A program made the position numbers and the translations under genes. The notes beneath the pieces were generated by a model. The model was not told the origin of the DNA. It did not search any database and worked only from the letters and a program-made list of their open reading frames with translations. Below, one piece after another: positions 28,073-38,986 of a stretch of DNA of 64,000 nt. The stretch is from Adhaeribacter pallidiroseus (GTDB lineage: Bacteria; Bacteroidota; Bacteroidia; Cytophagales; Hymenobacteraceae). Location: positions 682,001-746,000 of the forward strand of contig NZ_QASA01000001.1 in the NCBI RefSeq assembly GCF_003340495.1. The letters run 5' to 3'. Positions within the stretch are counted from its first letter, which is position 1; each line of letters starts with the position of its first letter.

Positions 28073-28533
28073 AATTGTAGTTTTTTAATAGTTAGTTAGA
28101 GTTGGTAGAACAATCGTAATTTTTATTAAGTGAGGTGATGTACGATTTAATAGAAAAATATGTTATCATTATTGCATTTTTTCATCTAATTAGATAAAAG
28201 GTTAACTTTAGTACTCGTATATATAAATTATTCTTCTCTGAATAATACTATTACGAAGTGTTAATTTTTTGAATTTTTTTAGGTTGGTAGAGTAAAAATT
28301 TAAAAAATTTACCTGAATAGGTGTTATGATCACTGCCTTGGGTATAAGGTAGGACAGTAATCAGTAGGTATCATGTTAAAACAAAGCTTAAAAATTAGAT
28401 TTTAGTACTAAAATAATACCATAAGGCAGCAGTCCGGGCCATTACTGCATGCTTCCAGTTTTAAAATAAATGGTGTTAGGAGTAAACTACCCGATATTAA
28501 TTTGTTGATAAAACCTTTTATTTAAATAGGCTG
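28073..28533. other. Intergenic region, nothing recognised
   Basis: About 460 A/T-rich bases upstream of the OmpA gene and downstream of the AraC gene. No coding frame, strong hairpin or standard -7 element was found. Confidence 0.4.
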
Positions 28534-29406
28534 CTAGATAGCTTTTAGGTATTCTTTTTTATACGCGTACGGTGTTTTATGAGTAACTTCTTTAAACTGC
28601 TTGTTAAAGTTAGATAGGGTATTACAACCACTTTCATAACAAATTTGGGCAATGGTATTATCATCTTCCAACAAAAGTTTGCAGGCATAACCTATCCTTA
28701 GTTCTGTTAAAAAGGAAGTAAAAGATTTGTTAGTCCTGACTTTAAAAAATCGGCTGAAAGAAGTGGGGGACATACTGGCGATTTCGGCAACTTCTTCCAG
28801 TAAAATATTCTTCCGGTAGTTTTGCATAATAAAGGTGTATACTTCATTCATGCGATCTTTTTCTCCTTCTTTAACATTATTGGTATAACCTAGACTAGAT
28901 ATATATTGGTATTCCGTGGACTCGGACAATACATTTAAAATGGACAGTAGTTGAATAATCCCTTCCAGGCCCGGCAGGTACAACAAGTCTTTCATCATGT
29001 TGGCTATTTTTTTTCCGGTTTGGCCCTGGAATTCAATTCCGCGATTTGATCTCTCGAGTAGCTGCTTAATGCCTAACATTTCGTCTTTGTTTAGCAGGCA
29101 ATCTCCAAATAAATTGTTAGGGAAGTAGATTACTATGCCTTGTGCACGTAATTGACTGTTTTTATTAAAAAAAGCGTCATCATTCCGCCACAAATGGGGC
29201 ATATTAGGAGCGATAAATACCACTTCACCTTCCTGAAAATGCGCAATATTATCGCCAATAAACCGCGTACCCCGGCCTTCTAAAACAACGAACAATTGGT
29301 ATTCGGAATGAAAATGCCAATTAGTATCAAAAAAAGGATCGTCTAAATAATTTATTACAAAAGCTTTCGACTCTCGAATTTCAGATTTGCGAATAGCAGA
29401 TTTCAT
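28534..29406 (-). CDS. AraC-family transcriptional regulator
   Basis: A 290-residue protein with an N-terminal cupin-like sensing domain (DTNWHFHSEYQLFVVLEGRG, residues 28-47; FQEGEVVFIAPNMPHLWRND) and a C-terminal AraC/XylS double helix-turn-helix (about 190-288: ILLEEVAEIASMSPTSFSRF and IAQICYESGCNTLSNFNKQF). The HxH-containing cupin is the usual sugar-binding module of this family. It lies upstream of, and divergent from, the SusC/SusD genes, so it is a good candidate for their regulator, probably sensing an arabinose- or uronate-containing signal. The ligand is inference. Confidence 0.9.
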   Translation of the reverse strand: MKSAIRKSEIRESKAFVINYLDDPFFDTNWHFHSEYQLFVVLEGRGTRFIGDNIAHFQEGEVVFIAPNMPHLWRNDDAFFNKNSQLRAQGIVIYFPNNLFGDCLLNKDEMLGIKQLLERSNRGIEFQGQTGKKIANMMKDLLYLPGLEGIIQLLSILNVLSESTEYQYISSLGYTNNVKEGEKDRMNEVYTFIMQNYRKNILLEEVAEIASMSPTSFSRFFKVRTNKSFTSFLTELRIGYACKLLLEDDNTIAQICYESGCNTLSNFNKQFKEVTHKTPYAYKKEYLKAI

Positions 29407-30089
29407 AGTAATACTTATATATCTTATAACTATATTTAAAATTTAATTAATGCTAAAATACAGTCAGTATTTGGTGAAAAACAGAAAGATTCTTAAAAAA
29501 TAAATAAGGAACATTGTAAAACGCTCTAGTATTTATTGGAGGGTAATTTGAAACCTTTATTCTATTAATTTCTGGATGGCAATTATTAGAAAGTTGTCTT
29601 GTAAATAAGAAAATATAAAACAACCATAATACTGGTAGAACTGCGCAGTTTGCTGCAAGCTATTTTTAAGATGCACAATCTCAACTTCTACTAATCTTAT
29701 ACTAGTAGAAAATATTTATAACAAGATAATAACGTGGTGAAAAAATCAGTGACAATGAATAATAGTTAACTGATTAAACAAAGAGAGAAAGTTGATTTTA
29801 AAAGCTCAGATGGAGGATAATTTAAGTTGTTGACGGGTGCTGTTAATTATATCGAGCAAATTTTTTTTATTTTCTACTGCTTTATTGCTTGTAAGTCTTT
29901 CTCAAAAGTGATTTAGAAATAAAAATATCTTAAGCAATTATATGCAAATAATACAGCCATTTTAAACTAAATGGCCTTAAAAGCATGCTAAAATTTAAAA
30001 ATGTATAGTTTACACTTAATTAAAACTTACTAGTGTCGGATTTACATTTACTCGTTGCTATTATTAATTCACCCTTTAATTTTTTTATT
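29407..30089. other. Divergent regulatory region between araC-type gene and susC
   Basis: About 680 A/T-rich bases expected to hold the promoters of the regulator and of the PUL operon. Near 29630-29720 there are several short TAGTAGAA/TTCTACTA-type motifs (ACTGGTAGAACTG, TTCTACTAATC, ACTAGTAGAAAA) that could be binding half-sites, but I cannot define a consensus. Confidence 0.35.
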
Positions 30090-33000
30090 ATGAAACACTT
30101 CGTACAGAAAATTCTACCTCCTCCCGGAGCTTGGTTCCATCTGAGGCTTCTAAAAAGAAAACTCCTTTATGCCAGTTTGCTGCTTGTTATGTCGGGGTTC
30201 ATCAGTAAACCTAGTTTTGCACAGCAAACTACGGTGACTGGAAAAGTAACCGGAGAAAAAGAAGAAGGTTTACCTGGAGTAACGGTATTGTTAAAAGGAA
30301 CATCCAATGGTACAACAACAGATCCGGATGGTAATTATTCGTTGAATGTACCTAATGGCAGCGGTACGTTGGTGGTTTCTTTTGTAGGTTATCTTACGCA
30401 AGAAGTGCCAATAAATAATCGCTCTGCTATCAACGTAGCCCTGGCCCCAGATACCAAGGCCTTAGAAGAAGTAGTGGTTGTGGGATATGGAACACAATCC
30501 CGGGGAACGGTTACCGGAGCTGTAAGTCAAATACAAGCCAATGATATTACCCGTACTCCGGCCGTAACTACTTCGGGCGCTTTGGTGGGTAAAGTGCAGG
30601 GCATTACCAGCCGCCAAACCGATGCCCGGCCCGGTGGTACTACCAATATTCAAATCCGAAATTTAGGTGACCCATTGTATGTCATTGATGGGGTGCCTTC
30701 CGATGCGGGTCAGTTTAATAACCTGGGAATTAATGATATTGAAAATATTTCCATTTTAAAAGATGCTTCGGCGGCCATTTACGGTTTACGGGCGGCTAAT
30801 GGAGTAATATTGGTTACCACTAAAAAAGGCAAGGCCGGCGAAAAAACTAAAATTAACTTATCGGGTTATTACGGCTTGCAAAATTTTACCCGCTTTCCCC
30901 AACCGGCCAATGCGTACCAACACCAGCGGGCCTTAGTGGAGTCGGCGCAGAACCGCGGTGAAACCTCCAACATCACGCCGGAAGAACTGGAAAAATGGCG
31001 CATCGGTACCGAAAAAGGTTATCAAAGTACCGATTATTATGATTTTATCATGCGCCCCAACGTGCCGCAATACTTTTTAAACGGGAGTGCTTCCGGCGGT
31101 TCCGAAACCATGAATTATTACTTATCGGTTACCCACCTGAACCAGGAGGCGTTAATCAAAGACTTTCGATTCGATCGGACGAACATCCAGGCTAATTTAG
31201 ATGCGGGTATTGCCAAAGGTTTACGGGTGGGTACGCAAATCAGCGGACGAATTGAGAAACGCCACCAGGCTGGTTTACCGGGGCTGGACGATTATTTTAA
31301 TCCTTTTCTGAGTATTTTTACCATGTGGCCCACCGAAAGACCTTATGCGAACGACAACCCGAAATACATCAATCAGACGCACAACGTAAACGTAAACCCG
31401 GCTACCTACGACGAAGATATTACCGGACCAATAGATGAAATCTGGCGCGGTATCAAAGGCAACGTGTACGCGCAGTACGATTTTAATTTTGGTTTAACTG
31501 CCAAGGCCACCTATTCTTACAATTTTACCAATTTTGATTTTGATGGTTTTGAGTACACCTACGATGCCTATACTTACGACGCAGCTACCGATACCTATAA
31601 TAAAGTACCCGGCGGTGGAAATCAAAATCCGTGGCGGGAGCGGCGCAAACGCAATGTAATCGACCGGTTTGCCCAGGTTCAGTTAAACTGGAACAAGCAA
31701 TTCGGTAGCCACGGTGTATCGGCGGTAGCGGCTTACGAACGGTCGGATGTAGACAATAAATACATGATCGTGCATACCGTACCACCCAATAATTACATCC
31801 CTATCCAGTATTTTGCTAATCAGGATTTTCTGTTGGACGAGTGGAACGTAGAAGCCCGGGCGGGTTACATTGCCCGTTTATATTATAACTTTAAAGAAAA
31901 GTATTTACTCGAAGTACTGGGCCGCTACGATGGATCTTTCGTGTTTAGAAAAGATAGCCGATGGGGCTTATTTCCGGGAATATCCGTGGGCTGGAAACTT
32001 TCGGAAGAGAATTTCTTAAAAGATCGCGTTTCGTTTTTAAATGATTTAAAACTGCGGGCTTCTTACGGTAAAACCGGTAGCGACCGGTATCAGGATCCCG
32101 GCAATCCGGCCAATACCTTGTGGGTAGTTAACCCTTTTAGTTACTTATCGGGTTATAATTGGGCCAGCGGTAACGCCGTATTTAATGGGAACCTGGTACG
32201 GGCCTGCAGCCCAGAGGATTACCAATAACAACCCTTTCGTGGGTCGAAAATACCTCAACCAACATAGGTCTGGATTTTGCGGTTCTCGACAATAAGATTA
32301 GTGGTCAGTTTGATGTATTTGAACGTAAGCGGAGCGGCATGCCTGCTTCTAAATACGATGTGTTGCTACCCAGTGAGGTAGGCTATACCCTTCCATTGGC
32401 TAATTTAAATTCCGATGCCCATCGGGGAATGGAGGGCGTGATAAACTACAGGGGTAAGGCAGGAGAACTGAGCTATACTCTAGGGGTGAATGGTACAGTT
32501 TCGAGAAGGAGAGACCTGGAACAATATAAACCCCGGTTCGGGAATTCCTGGAACGAATACCGCAATTCATTTACTGATCGTTGGGCCAATATCAACTGGG
32601 GTTACCAGGTAGCTGGTCAGTTCCAATCGCAGGAAGAAATTGACAGTTATGCGGTGGATAACGATGGTCAGGGAAACCGTACCCAATTGCCCGGTGATTT
32701 AATATTTAAAGATGTAAACGGCGATAAAGTAATTAACGACTTAGACCAAAGGCCAATTGGTTACGCCGAAGGAGCCAACCCTTATTTTAGCTACGGTATT
32801 AATACCAGTTTCGCTTATAAAGGATTTAGTTTGTTCGTCGATTTTTCGGGAGCAAGTATGCAATCTTTCCTGCGCGATTGGGAGTTACGGTACCCTTTCC
32901 AGAACAATGGTACTTCGCCGGATTATATGTTCGAAGACCGTTGGCACCGGGCCGATCCGTTTAACAACGATAGCCCGTGGGTACCTGGTAAGTATCCGGC

Positions 33001-33286
33001 CATCCGCAAAGACAATGCCGGCCATGCCAACTTTCAACGGAGTGATTACTGGGTGACCAACGTGCGATACATCCGCCTGCGAAACCTGGAATTAGGGTAT
33101 ACTGTGCCCCAAAAAGTAATTAACAAAGTAGGTATTTCTAACCTGCGGGTGTATGCCAATGCCTCTAATCTTTTCTCGATTGATAACACCAAAGAGTTTG
33201 GGGTAGATCCGGAAATCTCTTCGGCCAACGGCTTGGTATATCCGCAGCAACGCTCATTTAATTTGGGTTTTGTTTTAGGTCTTTAA
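30090..33286 (+). pseudogene. SusC/RagA-type TonB-dependent receptor, broken by a one-base frameshift
   Basis: The outer-membrane glycan importer of the PUL. The start at 30090 gives a plausible signal region ending in SFAQ; an upstream ATG at 30033 adds an unlikely tail. The N-terminus has a CarboxypepD-like domain (VTGKVTGEKEEGLPGVTVLL), the TonB-linked EVVVVGYGTQ, and a plug (LYVIDGVPSD, ISILKDASAAIYGLRAANGV). The first frame ends at 32228; the receptor continues in another frame to 33286 (ITTLSWVENTSTNIGLDFAV... then the C-terminal LRVYANASNLFSIDNT and NLGFVLGL). At 32199-32202 the run GGG needs one more G to restore the frame, which then gives about 1065 residues, the normal SusC size. 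It may be a homopolymer sequencing error, a recent inactivating mutation or, less likely, programmed slippage. The intact SusD downstream favours the first two. Confidence 0.85.
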
Positions 33287-33297
33287 TTCACGAATAC

Positions 33298-35142
33298 ATG
33301 AAAAGTATTTATAAATTTTTAATTTTTGGTGCCTCTTTACTGCCTCTGTCGGCTTGTCAGGACGATTGGCTGGAGAGAGAAGCGCCTAACGTAATTCTGG
33401 AAGAACAGGTCTGGAACGATCCCAAAATGATTACCAGCTTACTGGCTAATTTTTACAATCGTTTGCCTGCGCACTCGCAAATAAATGCCGGTTGGGAAAA
33501 CTTTGCGGCTTACGATGAAGCCATGTGGTCGGGTAATGGCGAGGGTTCCAATAATATCTTTGCTTACGGTTTTGACCGCTGGCGTTTATGGGATTACGCT
33601 TTAATCCGGGATATCAACTTATCGCTGGAAAGCATGGAAAAGTTTGGTACAACGCTTACACCAGCCGAGAAAACCCAGTTTGCCGCCGAACTCCGGTTCT
33701 TACGAGCATATCAGTATTTTGAACTGGTGAAAAGAATGGGCGGCGTACCGCTCGTTACTACCCAACTCATTTACGATTTTAGCGGCGATGCTTCGGCGTT
33801 ACAACAGCCCCGGGCGAAAGAAGCTGAAGTGTATGACTTTATTGCCAGCGAACTCGATGCGATTAAAGACCAGCTGGGTAACACGGGCAGTAATACCCGG
33901 GCGAATAAATTTACCGCCCTTGCTTTAAAAAGCCGGGCTATGCTGTACGCCGGTTCCATTGCTAAATACAACAGCCGGTTACCCGCTCCGATTGCTACCC
34001 CGGGAGGTGAAGTAGGTATTCCGGCCGATAGAGCTACGGAGTATTACACCAAAGCCTTGGAAGCCTCCCGCGAAATTATCACCAGCAATACGTATCAGCT
34101 ACATACGGGCAATCCTAACCTGGGCGAAAATTTCTACGAAGCAGTATCGCGCAAGGCCAACAACAATGAAGTAATTCTGGCACAAGACTTTTTAGTATCC
34201 AAAGACAAGCGCCACGGCTTTACTTACGATAACATTGCCCGGAACATTCGCGAGGATAATTTATCATCTTCCATTATTACCCCGGTTTTAAACTTGGTAG
34301 AAGATTACGAATACCTGGATGGTACTTCGGGAGAGTTAAAGCTCCGCACGGTCAACAACAGCGATTATATTTATTATGATAATTTACAGGATGTTTTCGC
34401 CAATAAAGATGCCCGTCTATACGGTACCGTTATTTACCCCGGTACTTCCTTCCGGGGGCTGGAGGTGCAGGTACAAGCCGGCGTAAAAGTCTGGAATGGC
34501 AGCGACTACCAAACCGTAGAATCCGATGTATTAGGTTCCAGATACACCGATGGTGGTTTACTGACCGGGGCTTCCGGTCCGCAGCGTTCGCAAACCGAAG
34601 TGTCTAATACCGGTTTTTACCTGCGCAAATACATTGATCCGGCCCCGGGTGCCAGTACCCGCGGAATCCGGAGTGATATGTGGTGGGTCCGGTTCCGGTA
34701 CGCCGAAGTGTTACTGAATGCTAGCGAAGCAGCTTTAGAATTAGATTTATTACCCGAAGCATTGGGCTACGTGAACCAGGTAAGAGAAAGAGCCGGCTTT
34801 GGCTCTAATAGCTTAACCGAGCTAACCTTAGGAAGACTCCAGAACGAGCGACGGGCAGAGTTTGCCTTTGAAGACCACCGGGTATGGGATTTAAAACGGT
34901 GGCGCATTGCCCACGAAGTCTGGAATGGCAGTGAGGCTAGTCCGGATGCAGTGCTCTATGCTTTATACCCTTACCGGGTAGTTCGGCCGGGGCACCCCAC
35001 GCATAATAAGTACGTGTTCGATAAACTTCGGGCTCCCCGGTTCCGGGCACCGCGTAACTTTCAGATGGGCAACTATTATTCTTCCATCGACCAAGGAGTG
35101 TTAAACAATAATCCGAAAATCATCAGAAATCCATTCCATTAA
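33298..35142 (+). CDS. SusD/RagB glycan-binding lipoprotein
   Basis: A 614-residue surface lipoprotein: signal sequence with lipobox LSACQ (Cys at about 20), then the SusD N-terminal helical region (ELRFLRAYQYFELVKRMGGV, about residue 125, a classical SusD signature) and a C-terminal RagB/SusD domain (FRYAEVLLNASEAALEL, RLQNERRAEFAFEDHRVWDL). It caps the SusC barrel and binds glycan at the cell surface. It follows SusC by 11 bases and precedes a DUF3823 gene by 9, so the three genes form one operon closed by the terminator at 35842. Confidence 0.95.
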   Translation: MKSIYKFLIFGASLLPLSACQDDWLEREAPNVILEEQVWNDPKMITSLLANFYNRLPAHSQINAGWENFAAYDEAMWSGNGEGSNNIFAYGFDRWRLWDYALIRDINLSLESMEKFGTTLTPAEKTQFAAELRFLRAYQYFELVKRMGGVPLVTTQLIYDFSGDASALQQPRAKEAEVYDFIASELDAIKDQLGNTGSNTRANKFTALALKSRAMLYAGSIAKYNSRLPAPIATPGGEVGIPADRATEYYTKALEASREIITSNTYQLHTGNPNLGENFYEAVSRKANNNEVILAQDFLVSKDKRHGFTYDNIARNIREDNLSSSIITPVLNLVEDYEYLDGTSGELKLRTVNNSDYIYYDNLQDVFANKDARLYGTVIYPGTSFRGLEVQVQAGVKVWNGSDYQTVESDVLGSRYTDGGLLTGASGPQRSQTEVSNTGFYLRKYIDPAPGASTRGIRSDMWWVRFRYAEVLLNASEAALELDLLPEALGYVNQVRERAGFGSNSLTELTLGRLQNERRAEFAFEDHRVWDLKRWRIAHEVWNGSEASPDAVLYALYPYRVVRPGHPTHNKYVFDKLRAPRFRAPRNFQMGNYYSSIDQGVLNNNPKIIRNPFH

Positions 35143-35151
35143 TTTAGCAAC

Positions 35152-35832
35152 ATGAAAAGTAATTTTTTAATTTTTATAACCCTTGCTGTGATTACTTTGG
35201 TTACCGGTTGCCAAAAAGACAACTACGACCCGCCATCCTCCACTTTATCGGGGCGGGTGGTGTACGAAGGCCAACCCATTGGCGTCAGATCGAACGGGGT
35301 GCAACTGGAATTATGGCAGCCCGGTTACAATTTGTTTACCAAAATACCGGTATATGTAGCCTGGGATGGCACTTTTTCTGCATCCTTGTTCGACGGCGAT
35401 TATAAATTGGTTCGTTTAAGAGGCAATGGTCCTTGGTTAGACAATGCTGATACTATTAATGTGCAGGTAAAGGGTTCCACGGTAGTAGATGTGCCGGTAA
35501 CGCCGCATTTTATTGTCAAAACCTCCACCTTTCAGAAAAATGGCAATGCGGTAACAGCTACCATTAATTTGCAACAGATTAATGCGGGCAGCAAACTGGA
35601 GCGGGTAAACCTGTATTTAGGAACTACCACTATTGTGGACCAAAATAACAATGCCGGTGGCGCCGAAGTATTGGGTACCGCTATAACGGATTTATCGCAA
35701 CCCATTACGCTAACGGTAAATGCACCGGCCAATTTAGTAAGCAAGGGCTATACTTACGCCCGTATTGGCGTAAAAACCGAAGGTGTTGCCGAAAGGCTGT
35801 ATTCGGTGCCGCAGCAAGTATCTTTAAAGTAA
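35152..35832 (+). CDS. DUF3823 surface lipoprotein
   Basis: A 226-residue lipoprotein (lipobox VTGCQ) of the DUF3823 family, found almost exclusively next to SusC/SusD pairs in Bacteroidota. The N-terminal beta-sandwich (STLSGRVVYEGQPIG, VQLELWQPGY, WDGTFSASLFDGDYKLVRL) resembles carboxypeptidase-regulatory-like folds, and a second beta domain follows (about 115-226). It is assumed to be an auxiliary surface glycan-binding protein. It is the third gene of the susC-susD operon. Confidence 0.9.
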   Translation: MKSNFLIFITLAVITLVTGCQKDNYDPPSSTLSGRVVYEGQPIGVRSNGVQLELWQPGYNLFTKIPVYVAWDGTFSASLFDGDYKLVRLRGNGPWLDNADTINVQVKGSTVVDVPVTPHFIVKTSTFQKNGNAVTATINLQQINAGSKLERVNLYLGTTTIVDQNNNAGGAEVLGTAITDLSQPITLTVNAPANLVSKGYTYARIGVKTEGVAERLYSVPQQVSLK

Positions 35833-35841
35833 AAAATTTAA

Positions 35842-35891
35842 AAAAAATATTCCGGAATAAGTTTTTATAAGCTTATTCCGGAATATTTTTT
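35842..35891 (+). terminator. Intrinsic terminator of the susCD operon
   Basis: A perfect 20-bp stem (35842-35861 with 35872-35891; core ATTCCGGAATAAG) with a 10-base loop, flanked by A-run and T-run. It lies 9 bases past the DUF3823 stop. Confidence 0.85.
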
Positions 35892-36099
35892 TATCCCTAT
35901 CCTAATAAATTATGGTGCTTTGGGAAATAGCAATTCTATAAAAAATTTGGTTGAGAATAATAAATAAACCAAGTTTATAATTATGTTGGTTACCACTTTT
36001 TACTTTTAAATTATTTTAACCTTAGCTTCAGCCATAATTATTACTAAAGGACCAGGTGGGCTTGTTTAATTTGATGTTTCAAACTGAAAATTTAAAAAA

Positions 36100-37950
36100 A
36101 TGAAATATTGGTTTTTGTTTTTAGTCTTTGTTTTTGCGGTACCGAGTAGTAAGGCCCAAACAGGCAACTGGCAACCAGTCGGTAATAAGATCCGGACCGA
36201 GTGGGCCGCCAAAGTTAATCCTGCTAATCCTTTACCGGAATACCCGCGTCCGCATATGGTGCGCGAAAACTGGCAGAACCTGAACGGATTGTGGGACTAT
36301 GCTCTGCAACCCAAAAGCCAGGAAAGCACCCGACCTACCACCTTTAACGGAAAGATTCTGGTACCTTTTGCCGTAGAATCTTCTTTATCCGGGGTAGGCA
36401 AAACCGTCGGCAAAGACAGTGTTTTGTGGTACCGCAGAACCATTATGGTTCCGGCTAAAATCAAAAAGCAAAATGTATTGCTGCACTTTGGCGCCGTAGA
36501 TTGGTTAACCGAAGTTTTTGTAAACGGCCAATCCGTAGGAACCCACCAGGGTGGTTATGATCCGTTTTCGTTTGATATTACTTCGGCATTAAAATCGGGT
36601 ACGCAGCAGGAAATAGCCGTGCGGGTTTGGGACCCAACCGATGATGGCCCCCAACCGCGTGGCAAACAAGTTAAAAAACCCGAAAGCATCTGGTATACCC
36701 CGGTAACCGGTATCTGGCAAACCGTGTGGCTCGAAGGCGTACCCAAAACCTACATTACCGCTACGAAACAAACTCCCGATATCGATAAGCAAACCTTGAA
36801 CGTAAGCGCCCAAGTGCAGAATGCGCAAAGCAGCGACAAACTTCGGGTAAGTGCCTGGGACGGTAAAAAGAAAGTAGCGGAACAAGAAGTGGCCAGTGGT
36901 GCGGAAGCCGCCCTGAGCGTGACTAACGCTAAATTATGGACGCCCGAATCGCCGTTTTTGTATGATTTACGGGTGGCCGTGGTGCGTAACGGCAAAGTAG
37001 TAGACGAAATAAAAAGTTATTTTGCCATGCGAAAAATCAGCATGGCGCCCGATGCCAATGGTACCCAGCGCATGCTGCTAAACAAAAAATTTGTATTTCA
37101 ATACGGCCCCCTGGACCAAGGCTGGTGGCCCGATGGCTTGTATACCGCTCCCACCGACGAAGCTTTGGTTTTTGATATTCAGAAGACTAAAGACATGGGC
37201 TTTAACCTGATCCGGAAGCACGTAAAAGTAGAGCCGGCACGCTGGTATAACTACTGCGATAAAATGGGCATGCTGGTGTGGCAGGATATGCCGAGCGGCG
37301 ACTTAGGCGCCCGTTGGGTAAATAATCCCGCCCTCGAAATGCTGAACGCCGACATGACCCGTACCCCTGAATCGGAGAAAATATACCGGCAGGAGTGGAT
37401 CGAGATTATGCAGGATTTACACAACTTCCCGAGCATTGTGGTGTGGGTGCCGTTTAACGAAGCCTGGGGCCAGTTTAAAACCGCCGAAATTACCAACTGG
37501 ACCATGCAGAAAGACCCTTCGCGGTTAGTAAACAGCGCCAGCGGCGGTAACTTTCACCCAGTAGGGCATATCATCGATTTGCACAATTACCCGTCTCCGG
37601 CCATGCCTCGGACGGATTTGTTTGGGGCTAAACAAGTTATTGTGTTGGGGGAGTTCGGAGGATTAGGCTTGCCGCTGACCGGCCACACCTGGCAGCAAAA
37701 AGATAACTGGGGCTACCAGAGTTTTAAAAATCCCGAGGAGTTATTTGCCCGCTATTCCAAGTTTATGGATACCATGTCGGAGTTAATTAAAACCGGCTTA
37801 TCAGCCGCGATATATACCCAAACCACCGATGTAGAAATAGAGACCAATGGCCTCATGACTTACGACCGCAAAGTTATTAAAGTGCCTACGAACCGCTTAA
37901 AAGAAGTGCATACCAAATTGTATAATCCGGGTTTGGTTAGTTTAAAATAA
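36100..37950 (+). CDS. Exported glycoside hydrolase family 2 enzyme
   Basis: A 616-residue secreted protein (signal MKYWFLFLVFVFAVPSSKAQ). It has a GH2 sugar-binding domain (residues 50-215: NLNGLWDYAL, LHFGAVDWLTEVFVNGQSVG), an Ig-like domain (about 216-315) and a TIM barrel (316-616). The acid/base Glu454 lies in VVWVPFNEAWGQ and the nucleophile Glu518 in VLGEFGG. GH2 includes beta-galactosidases, beta-glucuronidases and beta-mannosidases, and also alpha-L-arabinopyranosidase activity; the particular substrate cannot be read from these motifs. In this locus a galactan or arabinogalactan side-chain is plausible. It has its own terminator hairpin at 38016. Confidence 0.88.
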   Translation: MKYWFLFLVFVFAVPSSKAQTGNWQPVGNKIRTEWAAKVNPANPLPEYPRPHMVRENWQNLNGLWDYALQPKSQESTRPTTFNGKILVPFAVESSLSGVGKTVGKDSVLWYRRTIMVPAKIKKQNVLLHFGAVDWLTEVFVNGQSVGTHQGGYDPFSFDITSALKSGTQQEIAVRVWDPTDDGPQPRGKQVKKPESIWYTPVTGIWQTVWLEGVPKTYITATKQTPDIDKQTLNVSAQVQNAQSSDKLRVSAWDGKKKVAEQEVASGAEAALSVTNAKLWTPESPFLYDLRVAVVRNGKVVDEIKSYFAMRKISMAPDANGTQRMLLNKKFVFQYGPLDQGWWPDGLYTAPTDEALVFDIQKTKDMGFNLIRKHVKVEPARWYNYCDKMGMLVWQDMPSGDLGARWVNNPALEMLNADMTRTPESEKIYRQEWIEIMQDLHNFPSIVVWVPFNEAWGQFKTAEITNWTMQKDPSRLVNSASGGNFHPVGHIIDLHNYPSPAMPRTDLFGAKQVIVLGEFGGLGLPLTGHTWQQKDNWGYQSFKNPEELFARYSKFMDTMSELIKTGLSAAIYTQTTDVEIETNGLMTYDRKVIKVPTNRLKEVHTKLYNPGLVSLK

Positions 37951-38015
37951 AATGTATGACAGCATCTAGTAATATAAATTTTGTGAATTGGCCGCTGTTT
38001 ATTCAATCTGTTTCT

Positions 38016-38056
38016 TACGCTGGTAGGTGCTTTATGCCTTACCAGCGTAGGATTTT
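38016..38056 (+). terminator. Intrinsic terminator after the GH2 gene
   Basis: A 10-bp stem TACGCTGGTA (38016-38025) with TACCAGCGTA (38040-38049) and a 14-base loop, followed by a run of six T. It lies about 65 bases past the stop. Confidence 0.75.
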
Positions 38057-38112
38057 TTAAAAATTTATCGGCTAAACTGCTTTTATAACTGCGTTATGCC
38101 ATATTTTAAAAT

Positions 38113-38760
38113 ATGAAATCCATATCCTTTTACCTTGTACTGTTGATATTTCTATCCTGTGGCTGCAATCGCACAAACAAAAATGAGGCGGCTATTAAAA
38201 TAGTAGATAATCCAGTAGAAGAACAATCAAAATTTATCGACAGCCAGAGATTCAAGGTAGAAAAGCAAACCTACTTTAGTTTAAAAGAGTGGAATTGGGA
38301 AGACAGAGAATCAAAGCTTACTGAACTAAATAAAGAAGAGGTAAATAAATACTTCCAAGCACCACTAGACTCGGAAAAAACTTATAATACTTTTTACTTC
38401 TTTTCTATTCAGGAGAACACGCCGACCAGAAAATCAATAACCATCTTAGAATCGGATGAGTCTTGTTGTAACACTTTGCATTTGCTAACATATGACAGGA
38501 ACGACAAGCTTGTCGGGAAAAGCATTGTCGCTGGTTCAGGAGGTGATGGCGGCTGGGGATATGATGCTTACGGCAAATTTGACTCAGATTCAACGTACTA
38601 CTTTACACATGTGGAGTTAGAAACAATAAGGGATGACTCTATTGGCTGGGAAGCTGAAGTTGACTCTCTCGTGGTTAGGTTTACAGTTGATAGAAATCTT
38701 AATTTCAAGCAGCTATCAGAGAAGAAGTTTGAGTACAACAAAGTGCACGTATCAAAATAA
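38113..38760 (+). CDS. Hypothetical lipoprotein
   Basis: A 215-residue protein with a lipoprotein signal (MKSISFYLVLLIFLSCGC; Cys in the lipobox near residue 17). I recognise no family. The mature part is polar and acidic, with a Gly-rich turn SGGDGGWGYDAYGKFD and an ESDESCCNTLHLLTYD segment. It is somewhat more A/T-rich than the PUL genes around it and sits between GH2 and the DUF4964/4965 gene without obvious operon linkage, suggesting an insertion into the cluster. Coding is supported by the signal peptide and frame; function unknown. Confidence 0.65.
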   Translation: MKSISFYLVLLIFLSCGCNRTNKNEAAIKIVDNPVEEQSKFIDSQRFKVEKQTYFSLKEWNWEDRESKLTELNKEEVNKYFQAPLDSEKTYNTFYFFSIQENTPTRKSITILESDESCCNTLHLLTYDRNDKLVGKSIVAGSGGDGGWGYDAYGKFDSDSTYYFTHVELETIRDDSIGWEAEVDSLVVRFTVDRNLNFKQLSEKKFEYNKVHVSK

Positions 38761-38986
38761 AAACAAGGCAGAACAAGGTGCATAAGCCATGCTACGGCCG
38801 CCGGCCTTCTACACCTCATGCAATAGCCGGTTTTTTCTATTTGCAGGAATATCGATACCAGAATCTTTTTCGAGAAGCAAGATTTTTAAATTTTAAACAT
38901 GAACGCTTTTGCTAAAACTAACTTCCCTCAAGTAATGATTACAAGCTTTTTAAATTCAATCTAAATTCCAGAGTAATCCTTTTATA

